The notes: generated by a model from the sequence alone, not told the origin. DNA of 64,000 nucleotides from Micromonospora_G sp044458865 (GCF_044458865.1 NZ_JBITIH010000015.1:155036-219035), one strand, 5' to 3'; shown: positions 54,078 to 63,484, counted from the first letter of the stretch. A program made the numbers and translations.

Positions 54078-56174
54078 GTGGCACGCAGTGTCTATATCGC
54101 CAGCCTGGGACAGGGCGGCGGCAAGTCGACGATCGCGCTCGGTCTGGCCGAACTCCTCTCCCGGCAGGTCGAGCGGATCGGCGTGTTCCGGCCGCTGGTC
54201 AGCGGGAGCGAAGAGGACCCGATCCTGGCCCTGCTCCGCGCCCGCTACCGGATCGACACCCCGGCGGAAGATCTCTACGGCACCACCTACGCCGAGGCGT
54301 CCGCCCTGGTCGCCGACGGCCAGCGGGAAGAGCTGATCGCCCGGATCGTGGAGCGCTACCGTACGGTCGAACGCGGCTGTCCCGCCGTCGTGGTGGTCGG
54401 CAGCGACTTCGACGACGCGGCGGAGAGCCGCACCGGTGGTCTTTCCCGGGAACTCGCCTTCAACGCCCGGCTGGCGACCGAATTCACCAGTGTGGTGGTG
54501 CCGGTGGTGGACGGGTTCGGCCAGGAACCGGAGGCGATCGCGGCAGCGGCCCGTGGCGCCTACCACGACCTGGAGGACCTGGGTGCGACCGTACTGGCGG
54601 TGATCGCCAACCGGGTTCCGGGGGCGATGACCCTGCCGGAGCTGCCGGTTCCGGCGTACGCCATCCCCGAGGTGCCGACCGTGTCGGCGCCGACGGTGGC
54701 CGAGGTGGCGACGGCCCTCGGCGCCCGGCTGCTCGCCGGGGACCGGGCCGCGCTCGACCGCGACGTGCTCGACTTCGTGGTCGGCGCGGCACACGTGCCG
54801 ACCCTGCTCGACCATCTCACCGACGGCGCCCTGGTGATTACCCCGGGCGACCGAGCAGACCTGCTGGTGGCCGCCGCCGCGGCGCACGTCGCCGGTCAGG
54901 TCTCCGTCGCCGGCCTGGTGCTCACCCTGGCCGAACAGCCCGATCCACGGGTGATGCGCCTGGTCGAACGGCTTCGCACCGGGCTGGCGGTGTTATCCGT
55001 GCCCGGCGACAGCTACCACACGGTCGCCGCGTCCAGTCGGATCGAGGGGCGGCCGAGCATGGCCAACCCACGCAAGGTCGAGGCCGCTCTCGGCGCCTTC
55101 GAGGCGGCCGTCGACACCCCCGAGCTGGCCCGTCGGCTCCGGGTCACCCGCTCGGTACGGGTCACCCCGTTGATGTTCGAGTACGACCTGATCGACCGGG
55201 CCCGCGCGGCGCGGCGCCGGCTCGTGCTGCCCGAGGGCACGGACGAGCGGATCCTGCGCGCGACCGAGATCCTGCTCCGCCGTCGGGTGGCCGACCTGAC
55301 CCTGCTCGGCGACCCCGGCGAGATCCGCCGCAAGGCCCGCGAGCTGGGGGTGGAGATCAACCAGGCCGAGTTGGTCGACCCGGCCACCAGCCCCTGGCGC
55401 GACACCTTCGCCGCCGAGTACGCCCGGCTGCGCGCCCACCGGGGCGCCACCCTCGACCTGGCCCAGGACGTGGTGGTCAACACCAACTACTTCGGCACCC
55501 TGATGGTGCACCAGGGTCACGCCGACGGCATGGTCTCCGGTGCCACCCACACCACCGCCGCCACGATCCGCCCCGCGTTCGAGATCATTCGGACGGTGCC
55601 GGGGCTCTCGGTCGCCTCCAGCGTCTTCTTCATGCTCCTCGCCGACCGGGTGCTGGTCTACGGCGACTGCGCGGTCAACCCCGACCCGGACGCGACCCAG
55701 CTCGCCGACATCGCGCTCTCCTCCGCCGAGACCGCCGCCCGGTTCGGCGTCGAACCCCGGCTGGCGATGCTCTCGTACTCGACCGGCGCCTCCGGGGCCG
55801 GCGCCGATGTGGAGAAGGTGGCCGCCGCGACCGCACTGGTCCGGGCCCGCCGACCGGACCTGCTGGTCGAAGGGCCGATCCAGTACGACGCCGCGATCGA
55901 CCCGACGGTGGCGGCCACCAAACTGCCCGGCAGTACGGTCGCCGGCCGGGCCACCGTCTTCGTCTTCCCCGACCTGAACACCGGCAACAACACGTACAAG
56001 GCGGTGCAGCGCTCGGCCGGGGCGGTCGCGGTCGGTCCGGTCATGCAGGGCCTGCGTCGTCCGGTCAACGACCTGTCCAGGGGCGCCACGGTCAAGGACA
56101 TCGTCAACACGGTGGCGATCACCGCGATCCAGGCGGCGGCGCCACCGGAGCCGGAAGGCAGGGTGGTCGCGTGA
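54078..56174 (+). CDS. pta: Phosphate acetyltransferase
   Basis: 698 residues, the long Pta form: an N-terminal P-loop-like regulatory domain (IASLGQGGGKSTIALGL, 1-210), a DRTGG domain (about 215-340) and a C-terminal PTA catalytic domain (about 370-690) with MVHQGHADGMVSGATHTTAA, VYGDCAVNPDPDATQLADIA and the FPDLNTGNNTYKAVQR motif. It converts acetyl-CoA and phosphate to acetyl phosphate. The stop overlaps the GTG start of ackA by three bases, so the two enzymes are made together. Confidence 0.95.
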   Translation: MARSVYIASLGQGGGKSTIALGLAELLSRQVERIGVFRPLVSGSEEDPILALLRARYRIDTPAEDLYGTTYAEASALVADGQREELIARIVERYRTVERGCPAVVVVGSDFDDAAESRTGGLSRELAFNARLATEFTSVVVPVVDGFGQEPEAIAAAARGAYHDLEDLGATVLAVIANRVPGAMTLPELPVPAYAIPEVPTVSAPTVAEVATALGARLLAGDRAALDRDVLDFVVGAAHVPTLLDHLTDGALVITPGDRADLLVAAAAAHVAGQVSVAGLVLTLAEQPDPRVMRLVERLRTGLAVLSVPGDSYHTVAASSRIEGRPSMANPRKVEAALGAFEAAVDTPELARRLRVTRSVRVTPLMFEYDLIDRARAARRRLVLPEGTDERILRATEILLRRRVADLTLLGDPGEIRRKARELGVEINQAELVDPATSPWRDTFAAEYARLRAHRGATLDLAQDVVVNTNYFGTLMVHQGHADGMVSGATHTTAATIRPAFEIIRTVPGLSVASSVFFMLLADRVLVYGDCAVNPDPDATQLADIALSSAETAARFGVEPRLAMLSYSTGASGAGADVEKVAAATALVRARRPDLLVEGPIQYDAAIDPTVAATKLPGSTVAGRATVFVFPDLNTGNNTYKAVQRSAGAVAVGPVMQGLRRPVNDLSRGATVKDIVNTVAITAIQAAAPPEPEGRVVA

Positions 56175-57322
56175 GCCGGATCCTGGTGGTCAACTGCGGC
56201 TCGTCCTCGCTCAAGTACCGCCTCTACGACCACGTCGACCCGGACGGCTCGGGCAGCACCGGCGGCGGGCCGGTGGTGCTCGGGCAGGGGGTGGTCGAGC
56301 GGATCGGCGAGCCGGACGGTGGCCCACCGGACCACGAGAGCGCGGTCCGACAGGTGCTGGAGAGGATCGACCGTACCGGCCTGACCGCGGTGGGACACCG
56401 GGTGGTGCACGGCGGCGAGCGCTTCGCCGCCCCCACCCTGATCGACGACGAGGTCTTCGCCGAGATCAGCGAACTGGTGCCGCTCGCTCCGCTGCACAAC
56501 CCGGCCAACCTGACCGGCATCGAGGTGACCCGGCAACTGCTGCCGGAGGTGCCGCAGGTCGCCGTCTTCGACACCGCGTTCCATCGCACGCTGCCGGACT
56601 CGGCTTCGCGCTACGCCATCGACTCCGCCACCGCCGACCGGTACGGCATCCGCCGCTACGGCTTCCACGGCACCTCACACGCGTACGTGTCCCGGCGTAC
56701 CGCCGCACTGCTCGGCCGGGCGTACGAGGAGACGAACACCATCACCCTGCACCTGGGGAACGGGGCCAGCGCCTGCGCTGTCGCGGGTGGCCGGAGCATC
56801 GCCACCTCGATGGGCATGTCGCCGCTGGAGGGTCTGGTGATGGGCACCCGCAGCGGGGACCTGGATCCGACGGTCCTGCTCCACCTGCACCGCTCCGCTG
56901 GGCTGTCGGTGGACGAGATCGACGACCTGCTCAACCACCGCAGCGGTCTGCTCGGTCTGAGCGGCGCGAACGACATGCGCGAGGTGCTGCGCCGCCGGGC
57001 GGCCGGTGACCCGGCGGCCGAACTGGCCTTCCAGGTCTACTGCCGGCGGCTCACGTTCTATGTCGGCGGCTACCTGGCGTTGCTCGGTCGGCTCGACGCG
57101 ATCACCTTCACCGCCGGGGTCGGTGAGCATGCCGCACCCGTACGCTCGGCCGCGCTCGCGGGTCTGGAACACCTGGGCGTGGCGGTGGATCCCGACCGTA
57201 ACGCCGGGGCCGGCGACCGTCTCATCTCGCCAGACGGGGCCGGGGTGGCGGTCTGCGTCATCGCCACCAACGAGGAGTTGGAGATAGCCCGACAGGCCGC
57301 GACGCTGGTCGCGACCGGCTGA
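56171..57322 (+). CDS. ackA: Acetate kinase
   Basis: 383 residues of the ASKHA fold: VVNCGSSSLKY (4-14), NPANLTGIEV, FDTAFHRTLP, YGFHGTSHAYVS and the GGRSIATSMGMSPLEG region, all family signatures. It turns acetyl phosphate and ADP into acetate and ATP, or works in reverse for acetate uptake. It is slightly shorter than the usual 400 residues, mostly at the C-terminus, but the active-site residues are intact. A hairpin at 57341-57367 ends the pta-ackA unit. Confidence 0.95.
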   Translation: MSRILVVNCGSSSLKYRLYDHVDPDGSGSTGGGPVVLGQGVVERIGEPDGGPPDHESAVRQVLERIDRTGLTAVGHRVVHGGERFAAPTLIDDEVFAEISELVPLAPLHNPANLTGIEVTRQLLPEVPQVAVFDTAFHRTLPDSASRYAIDSATADRYGIRRYGFHGTSHAYVSRRTAALLGRAYEETNTITLHLGNGASACAVAGGRSIATSMGMSPLEGLVMGTRSGDLDPTVLLHLHRSAGLSVDEIDDLLNHRSGLLGLSGANDMREVLRRRAAGDPAAELAFQVYCRRLTFYVGGYLALLGRLDAITFTAGVGEHAAPVRSAALAGLEHLGVAVDPDRNAGAGDRLISPDGAGVAVCVIATNEELEIARQAATLVATG

Positions 57323-57340
57323 CCCCCGGTCCCGCCGCCG

Positions 57341-57367
57341 CCCGCCCCGCCCACGGATCGGGGCGGG
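57341..57367 (+). terminator. Terminator after ackA
   Basis: CCCGCCCCG (57341-57349) pairs with CGGGGCGGG (57359-57367) with a nine-base loop, 18 bases after the ackA stop. It lies just before the end of the convergent small membrane protein gene and could serve both. Confidence 0.6.
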
Positions 57368-57410
57368 TAGGGCGGCAGACAGGGCGGGGAAGGGTCGACG
57401 GGTAAGCGAA

Positions 57411-57587
57411 CTAGAGGACCAGCCAGGCGATCAGGCCGATCACGACCACGGCCGAGACGACGAGGGCGACGACCAACGGCAGGTTCGACGACGACGACTT
57501 GACGGGAGCGGGCGGTTCGGCGGCCGGGTGCGCGAAGGCACGGAAGGCCTCGGTGTTGCCACTGGGGTCCTGGTACGTGTCAGGCAT
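57411..57587 (-). CDS. Small single-pass membrane protein
   Basis: 58 residues: a polar N-terminus (MPDTYQDPSGNTEAFRAFAH then Pro/Ala-rich) and one C-terminal membrane segment (LPLVVALVVSAVVVIGLIAW). An ATG four codons upstream is equally possible. No family is recognised. Proteins of this tail-anchored shape are common hypothetical genes in actinobacteria. It is convergent with ackA, and the region upstream of it up to the beta-helix gene holds no other gene. Confidence 0.65.
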   Translation of the reverse strand: MPDTYQDPSGNTEAFRAFAHPAAEPPAPVKSSSSNLPLVVALVVSAVVVIGLIAWLVL

Positions 57588-58026
57588 GCCGATGACCATA
57601 GCGAACGTGCCCGACAGCCTGCCTCGGACCACTCGTCGACCCGGCGAACCACCGAGGTGGCCGCCCAACATCGACCGGCTGGCCGCCGTACCGCAGCCGG
57701 ACGGGTGGCCGTGTATCGCGGAGTGCGCGCTTACGGTCAAAGAGGTGCGCGGAAACAACCGTGGATCGGGTCGGTCGACCTGAGCCGGTCGATCACGCGT
57801 ACCGACTACGGGCGGGCGGTCGCCGCCTCGGGGTGCGCCATCCAACGGGCTGCGCCCCGCCCAGCGCCAGAGGGAACGTACGCGGTCGGCGTGCGTACGC
57901 TCGCTCGTGGCCGCGGTGCCGCCCGCCCCCACCAGTACTCACACGTACACCTCCTCTCCTCGCGCCACACCCGGGCCCGCGCTGACGCGCGGGCCCGGGT
58001 GGAGGGGGGCGGGTGAAGCGGTCGGG
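57588..58026. other. Intergenic region with the terminator of the beta-helix gene
   Basis: No gene is supported in these 439 bases. The left part should hold the promoter of the small membrane protein. At 57969-57981 and 57988-58000 a perfect 13-bp inverted repeat (ACCCGGGCCCGCG and its complement, loop six bases) sits 27 bases beyond the stop of the minus-strand beta-helix gene and probably terminates it. Confidence 0.6.
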
Positions 58027-59391
58027 TTACGGCACCACTGGCCTACGGTTGTCCGCCCAGACATTGCTGGGCTTGTCCCAGCTGATTCCGGCCTGGTTCG
58101 GGCGGGCGACCACACCGAACCGGAAGTCCCGGCCGAAGACGTTCTGGCGGAACCTGATGTTGCTGCCGTTGAGGTCCTCGCGGATGCCGATCGAGTAGTT
58201 GCCGCCGTTGCAGTAGTTGTTCTCGAAGGTCAGGTTCGACACCACCGGACCCGTCGTCGAACCGATCATGATGCAGGCGTTGAACGGGTCCCTGGTGATC
58301 GGGTTGTACGTCTCCAGCGAGTTGCCGCGTACCACGATGTTCGACGCGCCGGTGGTCTGCAAGGCGTCGTTGTGCGAGCCGCTGGCCCGGGTGAGGTGGT
58401 GGATCCAGGAGTTCTCGATCACGGTGTTGCTGCCCATGCGCGGGCCGTCGATGGTGTTGGTGATCTCGACCCGGCGCAGGGTGTAGTCGCCGCAGCAGAC
58501 GGCGGCCGAGTTCTTGCCCTGACCGTTGATCTCGACATCCTCGACCAGCAGGTTCACCGCCCCCTTGGTCCTGATCGAGTAGAGACCGCCGCAACTGATC
58601 CGCGACTTGCGCAGCACCACGTTCTTGGCGGTGACGTTCACGCAGCCCTTGATGTCGAGCCCGGTGAAGACCTGGCCGTCCTTTGCCGCGTTGATCGAAC
58701 CGGATGCCTTGAGCTTGACACCGGATGGCACCCCCGTGTTGTTCGGGCCGGGGAAGGAGTCCGGGATTCCGCTGACCGCCTCCGGCGGCGGCACGCTGCT
58801 GGGCCCCGGAGCGGTCGTACGGGAGGCGCTGGGGCGGGCACCGGGGGTCGCCGTGGATTCGGCCGGCGCTTCGGGTGCCGGGCCCATCTCGGCGCCGGCG
58901 GTCACCGCCTTGCCATTCCAGGTCGACTCGACAATCGTCGCCGGAGCGGAGTCGGAATACATGAATCCGTGTCGGCAGCCGAAAACCTCCACCCGTCGGG
59001 CGGTGTAGTTCCCGAACACGACTCCATTGGTCCGGGCCGACCCACAATGAATCTTGGTGTCCTCGATGAGGGTGCCGGAGAATCCGTCGAAGATCCGCAG
59101 CGCATGCGACGCACCACCGTAGCGGATGGTCGAATTCTTGATCGTGACGTTGTTCGCCCGTACGTGGAGGTAGCCGCTGATCGCCTCCCCGTCGATCACG
59201 GTCCCGTCCTTGTAGATCGCGATCGACCCGTCGCGGCTGCCCGCGACGGCCACCCCGATGCCGGCCACGGCGACGACCATCGTTGCCAGAATTACCAATA
59301 ATGAACGCGGGCGACGGCTAAATAACTTATGCCCGCCTCGCGCGGATCGTGGCACTTGTTCAATATCCTTATGCGCCGCCGAGAACTTCAA
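58027..59391 (-). CDS. Secreted or membrane-anchored right-handed beta-helix protein
   Basis: About 454 residues. I choose a TTG start at 59391 because GAAGGGG (59399-59405) lies 7 bases upstream, giving MKFSAAHKDIEQ; an ATG at 59445 has no ribosome site. A membrane segment (SLLVILATMVVAVAGIGVAV) near residue 30 marks an anchor or signal. Two beta-helix blocks follow, about 60-140 and 235-440, split by a Pro/Ala/Thr-rich linker. Repeated strands such as ISGYLHVRANNVTIKNSTIR and TAKNVVLRKSRISCGG are typical of pectate-lyase-like parallel helices. Fold is clear; substrate is not. Upstream DNA is unusually AT-rich. Confidence 0.82.
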   Translation of the reverse strand: MKFSAAHKDIEQVPRSARGGHKLFSRRPRSLLVILATMVVAVAGIGVAVAGSRDGSIAIYKDGTVIDGEAISGYLHVRANNVTIKNSTIRYGGASHALRIFDGFSGTLIEDTKIHCGSARTNGVVFGNYTARRVEVFGCRHGFMYSDSAPATIVESTWNGKAVTAGAEMGPAPEAPAESTATPGARPSASRTTAPGPSSVPPPEAVSGIPDSFPGPNNTGVPSGVKLKASGSINAAKDGQVFTGLDIKGCVNVTAKNVVLRKSRISCGGLYSIRTKGAVNLLVEDVEINGQGKNSAAVCCGDYTLRRVEITNTIDGPRMGSNTVIENSWIHHLTRASGSHNDALQTTGASNIVVRGNSLETYNPITRDPFNACIMIGSTTGPVVSNLTFENNYCNGGNYSIGIREDLNGSNIRFRQNVFGRDFRFGVVARPNQAGISWDKPSNVWADNRRPVVP

Positions 59392-59640
59392 GATCCGACC
59401 CCTTCGACCTACACATAGTCCGCAATCAGCAGAGCAGAACGGCATGACTGTACCGTGTATCCAAGGCGGCGAGGACGTATCACAAAAAGATCGGAATCCG
59501 AACCTTTAGTTTTCTTAAAGAAGACCTTACCCCGGTCTTATCTACGCTTTTTAAGTGCCTTATGCCGCTCGTTTGCCCCCGTTTACCCAGGGAGAAAGGT
59601 CCGGATTTTCAAATCGCGTGATCGCGCGTGTTCAGCTTGC
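59392..59640. other. AT-rich leader upstream of the beta-helix gene
   Basis: About 250 bases with clearly lower GC than the rest of the window, including TTTTCTTAAAGAAGACC and CGCTTTTTAAGTGCC. AAGACC (59521-59526) and GGTCTT (59534-59539) form a short inverted repeat. No gene is supported. It likely contains the promoter of the beta-helix gene and perhaps binding sites of a nucleoid or xenogeneic silencing protein, which favour AT-rich DNA. Confidence 0.55.
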
Positions 59641-59700
59641 CACCACTCACGGCCGGCCTACCGGGACCGCCGTACCGGCCGGTACGGGCGCTGTCGCTGC

Positions 59701-60654
59701 TCAGCGGGAGTGGTCGAGCACCACCTTGCCGAAGACCTCGCCGGAGTGCAGTCGGGCGAACGCCTCGGACACCTCGGAGAAACCGTAGACCGAGTCGACC
59801 ACCGGACGTACCCCCTTGTCGACGCAGAGGGCGAGCAGTTCGGCCAGCTCTGCCGGGGTCCCCATCGAGGTGCCCAGGATCTCCAACTGGAGGGCGAAGA
59901 CCCGCCGCAGATTCACCTTCGGTTCGTGTCCGGCGGTCGCGCCGGAAACCACGATCCGCGCCCCCGGTTTCGCCGACTTCATCGAATGGTCGAAGGTCGC
60001 CGCGCCGACGGTCTCGATCACCACGTCGACCCGCTCCGGCAGCCGGGCTCCCGGGGCGAGCGCGGTCGCACCGAGCGCCGCGATCCGGTCCCGCTTCGCC
60101 GCGTCCCGGCTGGTCGCGTAGACCCGCTTGCCCAGTGCGACGGCAAGCACCACCGCCGCCGTGGCGACCCCGCCGCCGGCCCCCTGCACCAACACCGCCT
60201 CGCCCTCGTCGATCCGCCCCCGGTCGGTGAGCATCCGGTACGCGGTGAGCCAGGCCGTCGGCAGGCAGGCCGCGTCGGTGACCGGAAGGCCCACCGGTAC
60301 GGGCACCAGGTTCGCCCTCGGCACCGCCACCCGCTCGGCGAGCGTGCCCGGGAACCGCTCCGAGAGGATCGACAGCCCACGCGGGTCGGACGGGTCCACC
60401 ACCACCGGGTAGACCAGCACGTCGTTGCCGTCCGGATCGACGCCCACCGCGTCGCAGCCGAGAATCATCGGCAACTGCTCCGAGGTCAGGCCGACCCCGC
60501 TCAGCGACCACAGGTCGTGCCGGTTGAGCGAACTGGCCCGGACCTCGACGGTCACCCAGTCGTCGTCCGGGTGGGTCGGCTCCGGCTGGTCGCCGACGGT
60601 GAGCGCGGCGAGCGGGTTGTCGACGTCGAAGGTCGAGGCGAAGGCAGCACGCAT
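59701..60654 (-). CDS. Zinc-free alcohol dehydrogenase/quinone oxidoreductase (MDR family)
   Basis: 317 residues from MRAAFASTFDVD; a GTG three codons earlier is possible. The GroES-like N-terminal domain lacks the structural zinc cysteines. The NADPH-binding loop VQGAGGGVATAAVVLAVALG and the YATSRDAAKRD segment after it mark the quinone oxidoreductase branch of MDR enzymes. It reduces quinones or other activated double bonds; the substrate is not predictable. It ends just after the AT-rich leader and starts about 60 bases from dispersed repeat copy 5. Confidence 0.88.
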   Translation of the reverse strand: MRAAFASTFDVDNPLAALTVGDQPEPTHPDDDWVTVEVRASSLNRHDLWSLSGVGLTSEQLPMILGCDAVGVDPDGNDVLVYPVVVDPSDPRGLSILSERFPGTLAERVAVPRANLVPVPVGLPVTDAACLPTAWLTAYRMLTDRGRIDEGEAVLVQGAGGGVATAAVVLAVALGKRVYATSRDAAKRDRIAALGATALAPGARLPERVDVVIETVGAATFDHSMKSAKPGARIVVSGATAGHEPKVNLRRVFALQLEILGTSMGTPAELAELLALCVDKGVRPVVDSVYGFSEVSEAFARLHSGEVFGKVVLDHSR

Positions 60655-60714
60655 GATCCGCACGCTAACAGCGCCGGCCCTCGACCGGAACGCCCCGCCG
60701 CGCCTCCGCAGGTG

Positions 60715-60766
60715 ATAGGAAGGGCCCCTTCCTATACAGAAAACGATAAGAAGGGGCCCTTCCTTA
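60715..60766 (-). repeat. Dispersed two-arm palindromic element, copy 5
   Basis: On the minus strand: AAGGAAGGGGCCCCTT, core CTTATCGTTTTCTGTATA, GGAAGGGGCCCTTCC. It begins about 5 bases after the stop of the malic enzyme gene and has the same orientation. It is the most symmetric copy, with both arms nearly perfect palindromes. Confidence 0.9.
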
Positions 60767-60770
60767 CACC

Positions 60771-61949
60771 TCAGGCGCGGGCGACACCGTCGCGTCGGGC
60801 GGCGTCGAGGACCGCCTCGGCCACGGCCGGGGCGACCCGGGGGTCGAGCGGCGACGGGACGATCGCGTCGGCCGTCAGGTTCTCCGCGACCACCGCGGCG
60901 ATCGCGTCAGCGGCGGCGACCTTCATGTTGTCGGTGATCCGGGTGGCCCGCGCGTCGAGCGCACCCCGGAAGATCCCGGGGAAGGCCAACACGTTGTTGA
61001 TCTGGTTCGGGAAGTCGCTGCGCCCGGTGGCGACGACCGCGACATGCCGGCCCGCGACGTCCGGATGCACCTCGGGGGTCGGGTTGGCCAGCGCGAAGAC
61101 GATGCCGCCCGGGGCCATGCCGGCGACCGCCTGCTCCGGGATCTGCCCGCCGGAGACACCGATCAGCACGTCCGCGCCGCGTAGCGCGTCGGTGATGCCA
61201 CCCCGACAGCCGGCGACGTTGGTGAACTCGGCCAGCTCGGCCTTGACCGGGGTGAGCCCCTCCCGGTCCGGGTGCAGGACGCCCTGCGAGTCACAGACCA
61301 CGATCTCGCCGGGGTTCACCCCGCCTGCGGCGAGCATCCGGGTCACCGCGACCCCGGCCGCGCCCGCGCCGCTGACGACCACGCGCAGATCGCCGAGCTT
61401 GCGGTTGAGCAGGGTGGCCGCGTTGCGCAGGGCGGCGAGCACGACGATGGCGGTGCCGTGCTGGTCGTCGTGGAAGACCGGGATCGGCAGCAGCTCGTCC
61501 AGCCGGCGCTCGATCTCGAAGCAGCGCGGGGCGGCGATGTCCTCCAGGTTGATCCCGCCGAAGGACGGGGCCAGCGCGGCCACCGTCGCGACGATCTGGT
61601 CGACGTCCTGCGTGTCGAGGCAGATCGGCACCGCGTCGACACCGCCGAACTGTTTGAACAGCACCGCCTTGCCCTCCATCACCGGCATCGCCGCGCGGGG
61701 GCCGATGTTGCCGAGTCCGAGTACGGCGGAACCGTCGGTCACCACCGCCACGGTGTGCGAGACCCAGGTGTAGTCGTCGACCAGCTCCGGGTCGGCGGCG
61801 ATCGCCTCGCAGACCTTCGCGACCCCGGGGGTGTACGCGAGGGAGAGGTCCTCCCGGCTGGTCAGCGGTACCGTCGAGGCCACCGCCAACTTGCCGCCAC
61901 GGTGCAGGTCGAAGACCGGATCAGAGTGATCCACAGAAGACGATGGCAT
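60771..61949 (-). CDS. NAD(P)-dependent malic enzyme
   Basis: 392 residues from MPSSSVDHSDP, GGAG 8 bases upstream. Motifs: SLAYTPGVAKVCEAIA, GLGNIGPRAAMPVMEGKAVL, the metal/malate site GINLEDIAAPRCFEIERRL, FHDDQHGTAIV and the dinucleotide loop VVSGAGAAGVAVTRML. This is the short bacterial form without a PTA-like extension. It decarboxylates malate to pyruvate, linking the TCA cycle with gluconeogenesis and NADPH supply. Dispersed repeat copy 5 lies at its 3' end. Confidence 0.94.
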   Translation of the reverse strand: MPSSSVDHSDPVFDLHRGGKLAVASTVPLTSREDLSLAYTPGVAKVCEAIAADPELVDDYTWVSHTVAVVTDGSAVLGLGNIGPRAAMPVMEGKAVLFKQFGGVDAVPICLDTQDVDQIVATVAALAPSFGGINLEDIAAPRCFEIERRLDELLPIPVFHDDQHGTAIVVLAALRNAATLLNRKLGDLRVVVSGAGAAGVAVTRMLAAGGVNPGEIVVCDSQGVLHPDREGLTPVKAELAEFTNVAGCRGGITDALRGADVLIGVSGGQIPEQAVAGMAPGGIVFALANPTPEVHPDVAGRHVAVVATGRSDFPNQINNVLAFPGIFRGALDARATRITDNMKVAAADAIAAVVAENLTADAIVPSPLDPRVAPAVAEAVLDAARRDGVARA

Positions 61950-62093
61950 GGGGAGAGCTCCAGGATTCGTCGATCGGTTGGGACCAACCGGCTCGACGCG
62001 AGGTCGGCGAATGACCGGCGGTGCGGTGCGGGGGATCACCCAGGCACGGCCAATGAGCATACTGTCGTCTGTTTACCGTACCTGTGAGGAGGG

Positions 62094-62456
62094 TCATACC
62101 GAGCGGTAACCGAAGCGACGGGGCCGTGGCCAGTAACGGAACACCACCCGACCGAGCACATCGGCCACTCCGTACGCACGGGAGTCATCGGTGATCAGCT
62201 CATTGTCACCGTGCAGCCACCAGCCACCATCCTGCTGGCGTACCGCCCGTTTGACGACCGCCAGCTCAGGACGGCTCCGGAAGACGGCCACCACCACGTC
62301 GCCCGGACGTACGGCACGTCCACCGGCCCGTACCAGCACCGCGTCGCCGTGACGGAGCGTCGGCACCATGGAGGGCCCGCTCACCAGGACGGGGTAGAGC
62401 CAACGGGCCGGCGGCACCGGGCCGACCGGGGGGTCCGCCGCTTCTCCGCTGCGCAC
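62094..62456 (-). CDS. sodX: Nickel superoxide dismutase maturation protease (SodX-like, S26)
   Basis: 120 residues of the signal-peptidase-like S26 fold: catalytic S29 in VSGPSMVPTL, catalytic K69 in AVVKRAV and the GWWLHGDNELITDDSRAYG strand. It is divergent from sodN, separated by 84 bases. SodX-type proteases remove the SodN leader so that the nickel hook becomes the N-terminus. There is no membrane anchor, unlike secretory signal peptidases, which supports this assignment. One regulator could control both genes from the shared promoter region. Confidence 0.9.
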   Translation of the reverse strand: MRSGEAADPPVGPVPPARWLYPVLVSGPSMVPTLRHGDAVLVRAGGRAVRPGDVVVAVFRSRPELAVVKRAVRQQDGGWWLHGDNELITDDSRAYGVADVLGRVVFRYWPRPRRFGYRSV

Positions 62457-62540
62457 CGGGTTTCACCTCCACGGCCCTGGGGACGTAAGTCAGGAGTAAT
62501 GTCGTCTCGGATCATCGCAAACATCCCACGGAGGGCCTTG

Positions 62541-62948
62541 ATGCGACTTCCACGCATCCTCACACCACGTTTCGTCGCGCACGCCCATTGCGACCTGCCT
62601 TGCGGGGTCTACGACCCGGCCCAGGCTCGGATCGAGGCCGAGTCGGTCAAGGCGATCTGCGAGAAGTACCAGGCCAACACGGACCCGGAGTTCCGGACCC
62701 GTGCCCTGATCATCAAGGAACAGCGGGCCGAGCTGGTCAAGCACCACCTGTGGGTGCTGTGGACCGACTACTTCAAGCCCCCGCACTTCGAGAAGTACCC
62801 GAACCTGCACTCGCTCTTCAACGAGGCCACCAAGCTGGCCGGCGGCGGAGGCGGCGCCAAGGCGTCGACCGACCCGGCCAAGGCGGACGAGCTGCTGCAG
62901 AAGATCGAGGAAATCTCGAAGATCTTCTGGGAGACCAAGCAGGCGTGA
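62541..62948 (+). CDS. sodN: Nickel-containing superoxide dismutase
   Basis: 135 residues with GGAGG 6 bases before the ATG. A 15-residue leader (MRLPRILTPRFVAHA) precedes HCDLPCG, the nickel hook whose His amino-terminus, side chain and two Cys bind nickel after cleavage. The remaining four-helix bundle (DPAQARIEAESVKAICEKYQ and KHHLWVLWTDYFKPPHFEKY) is typical. It converts superoxide to oxygen and peroxide in the cytoplasm. The stop overlaps the GTG start of the GNAT gene. In Streptomyces sodN is nickel-controlled through Nur; no Nur box was confirmed here. Confidence 0.95.
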   Translation: MRLPRILTPRFVAHAHCDLPCGVYDPAQARIEAESVKAICEKYQANTDPEFRTRALIIKEQRAELVKHHLWVLWTDYFKPPHFEKYPNLHSLFNEATKLAGGGGGAKASTDPAKADELLQKIEEISKIFWETKQA

Positions 62949-63484
62949 GTTCCACGGTTTCCACCGGTCGGCCGCTCGCCGACCAGGGGGACGCAGGTCC
63001 CCGACCCGCGATTCGGCCGGCGCGTCCCTCGGACGTGCCGGCCATCGTCGCGATGGTGCACGAACTGGCCGACTACGAGCGCGCGGCCGACGAATGCCAC
63101 CTCACCGAGGAGCAGCTCCACACTGCGCTCTTCGCCGAGCAGTCGGCGCTGTTCGGGCACGTGGCCCTCGATCCGGAGGGCGACACAATCGGTTTCGCGC
63201 TCTGGTTCCTCAACTTCTCCACCTGGCGCGGCGTCCACGGGATCTACCTGGAGGACCTGTACGTCCGGCCGTCCGCCCGGGGCACCGGCGCCGGCCGGCG
63301 GCTGCTCGCGACCCTCGCCGCCGTCTGTGTCGAGCGCGGCTACCAGCGTCTCGACTGGTGGGTGCTGAACTGGAACCCGGCCCGTGAGTTCTACCACTCG
63401 ATCGGGGCCGCGCCGATGGACGAGTGGGTGCCGTACCGACTCACCGGCGAGGCGTTGAGCGCGCTCGCCGGACAGGCCGACTGA
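62945..63484 (+). CDS. GNAT-family N-acetyltransferase
   Basis: 179 residues, GTG start overlapping the sodN stop (GTGA). The acetyl-CoA loop is VRPSARGTGAGRRLLATLAA, preceded by GIYLEDLYV and followed by YQRLDWWVLNWNPAREFYHS, the pattern of diamine/spermidine-type GNAT enzymes (SAT-like). The substrate is not certain; a polyamine or a thialysine-like amine is the best family-based guess. Coupling to sodN suggests it is expressed under the same conditions, but no direct functional link is known. Confidence 0.88.
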   Translation: MSSTVSTGRPLADQGDAGPRPAIRPARPSDVPAIVAMVHELADYERAADECHLTEEQLHTALFAEQSALFGHVALDPEGDTIGFALWFLNFSTWRGVHGIYLEDLYVRPSARGTGAGRRLLATLAAVCVERGYQRLDWWVLNWNPAREFYHSIGAAPMDEWVPYRLTGEALSALAGQAD

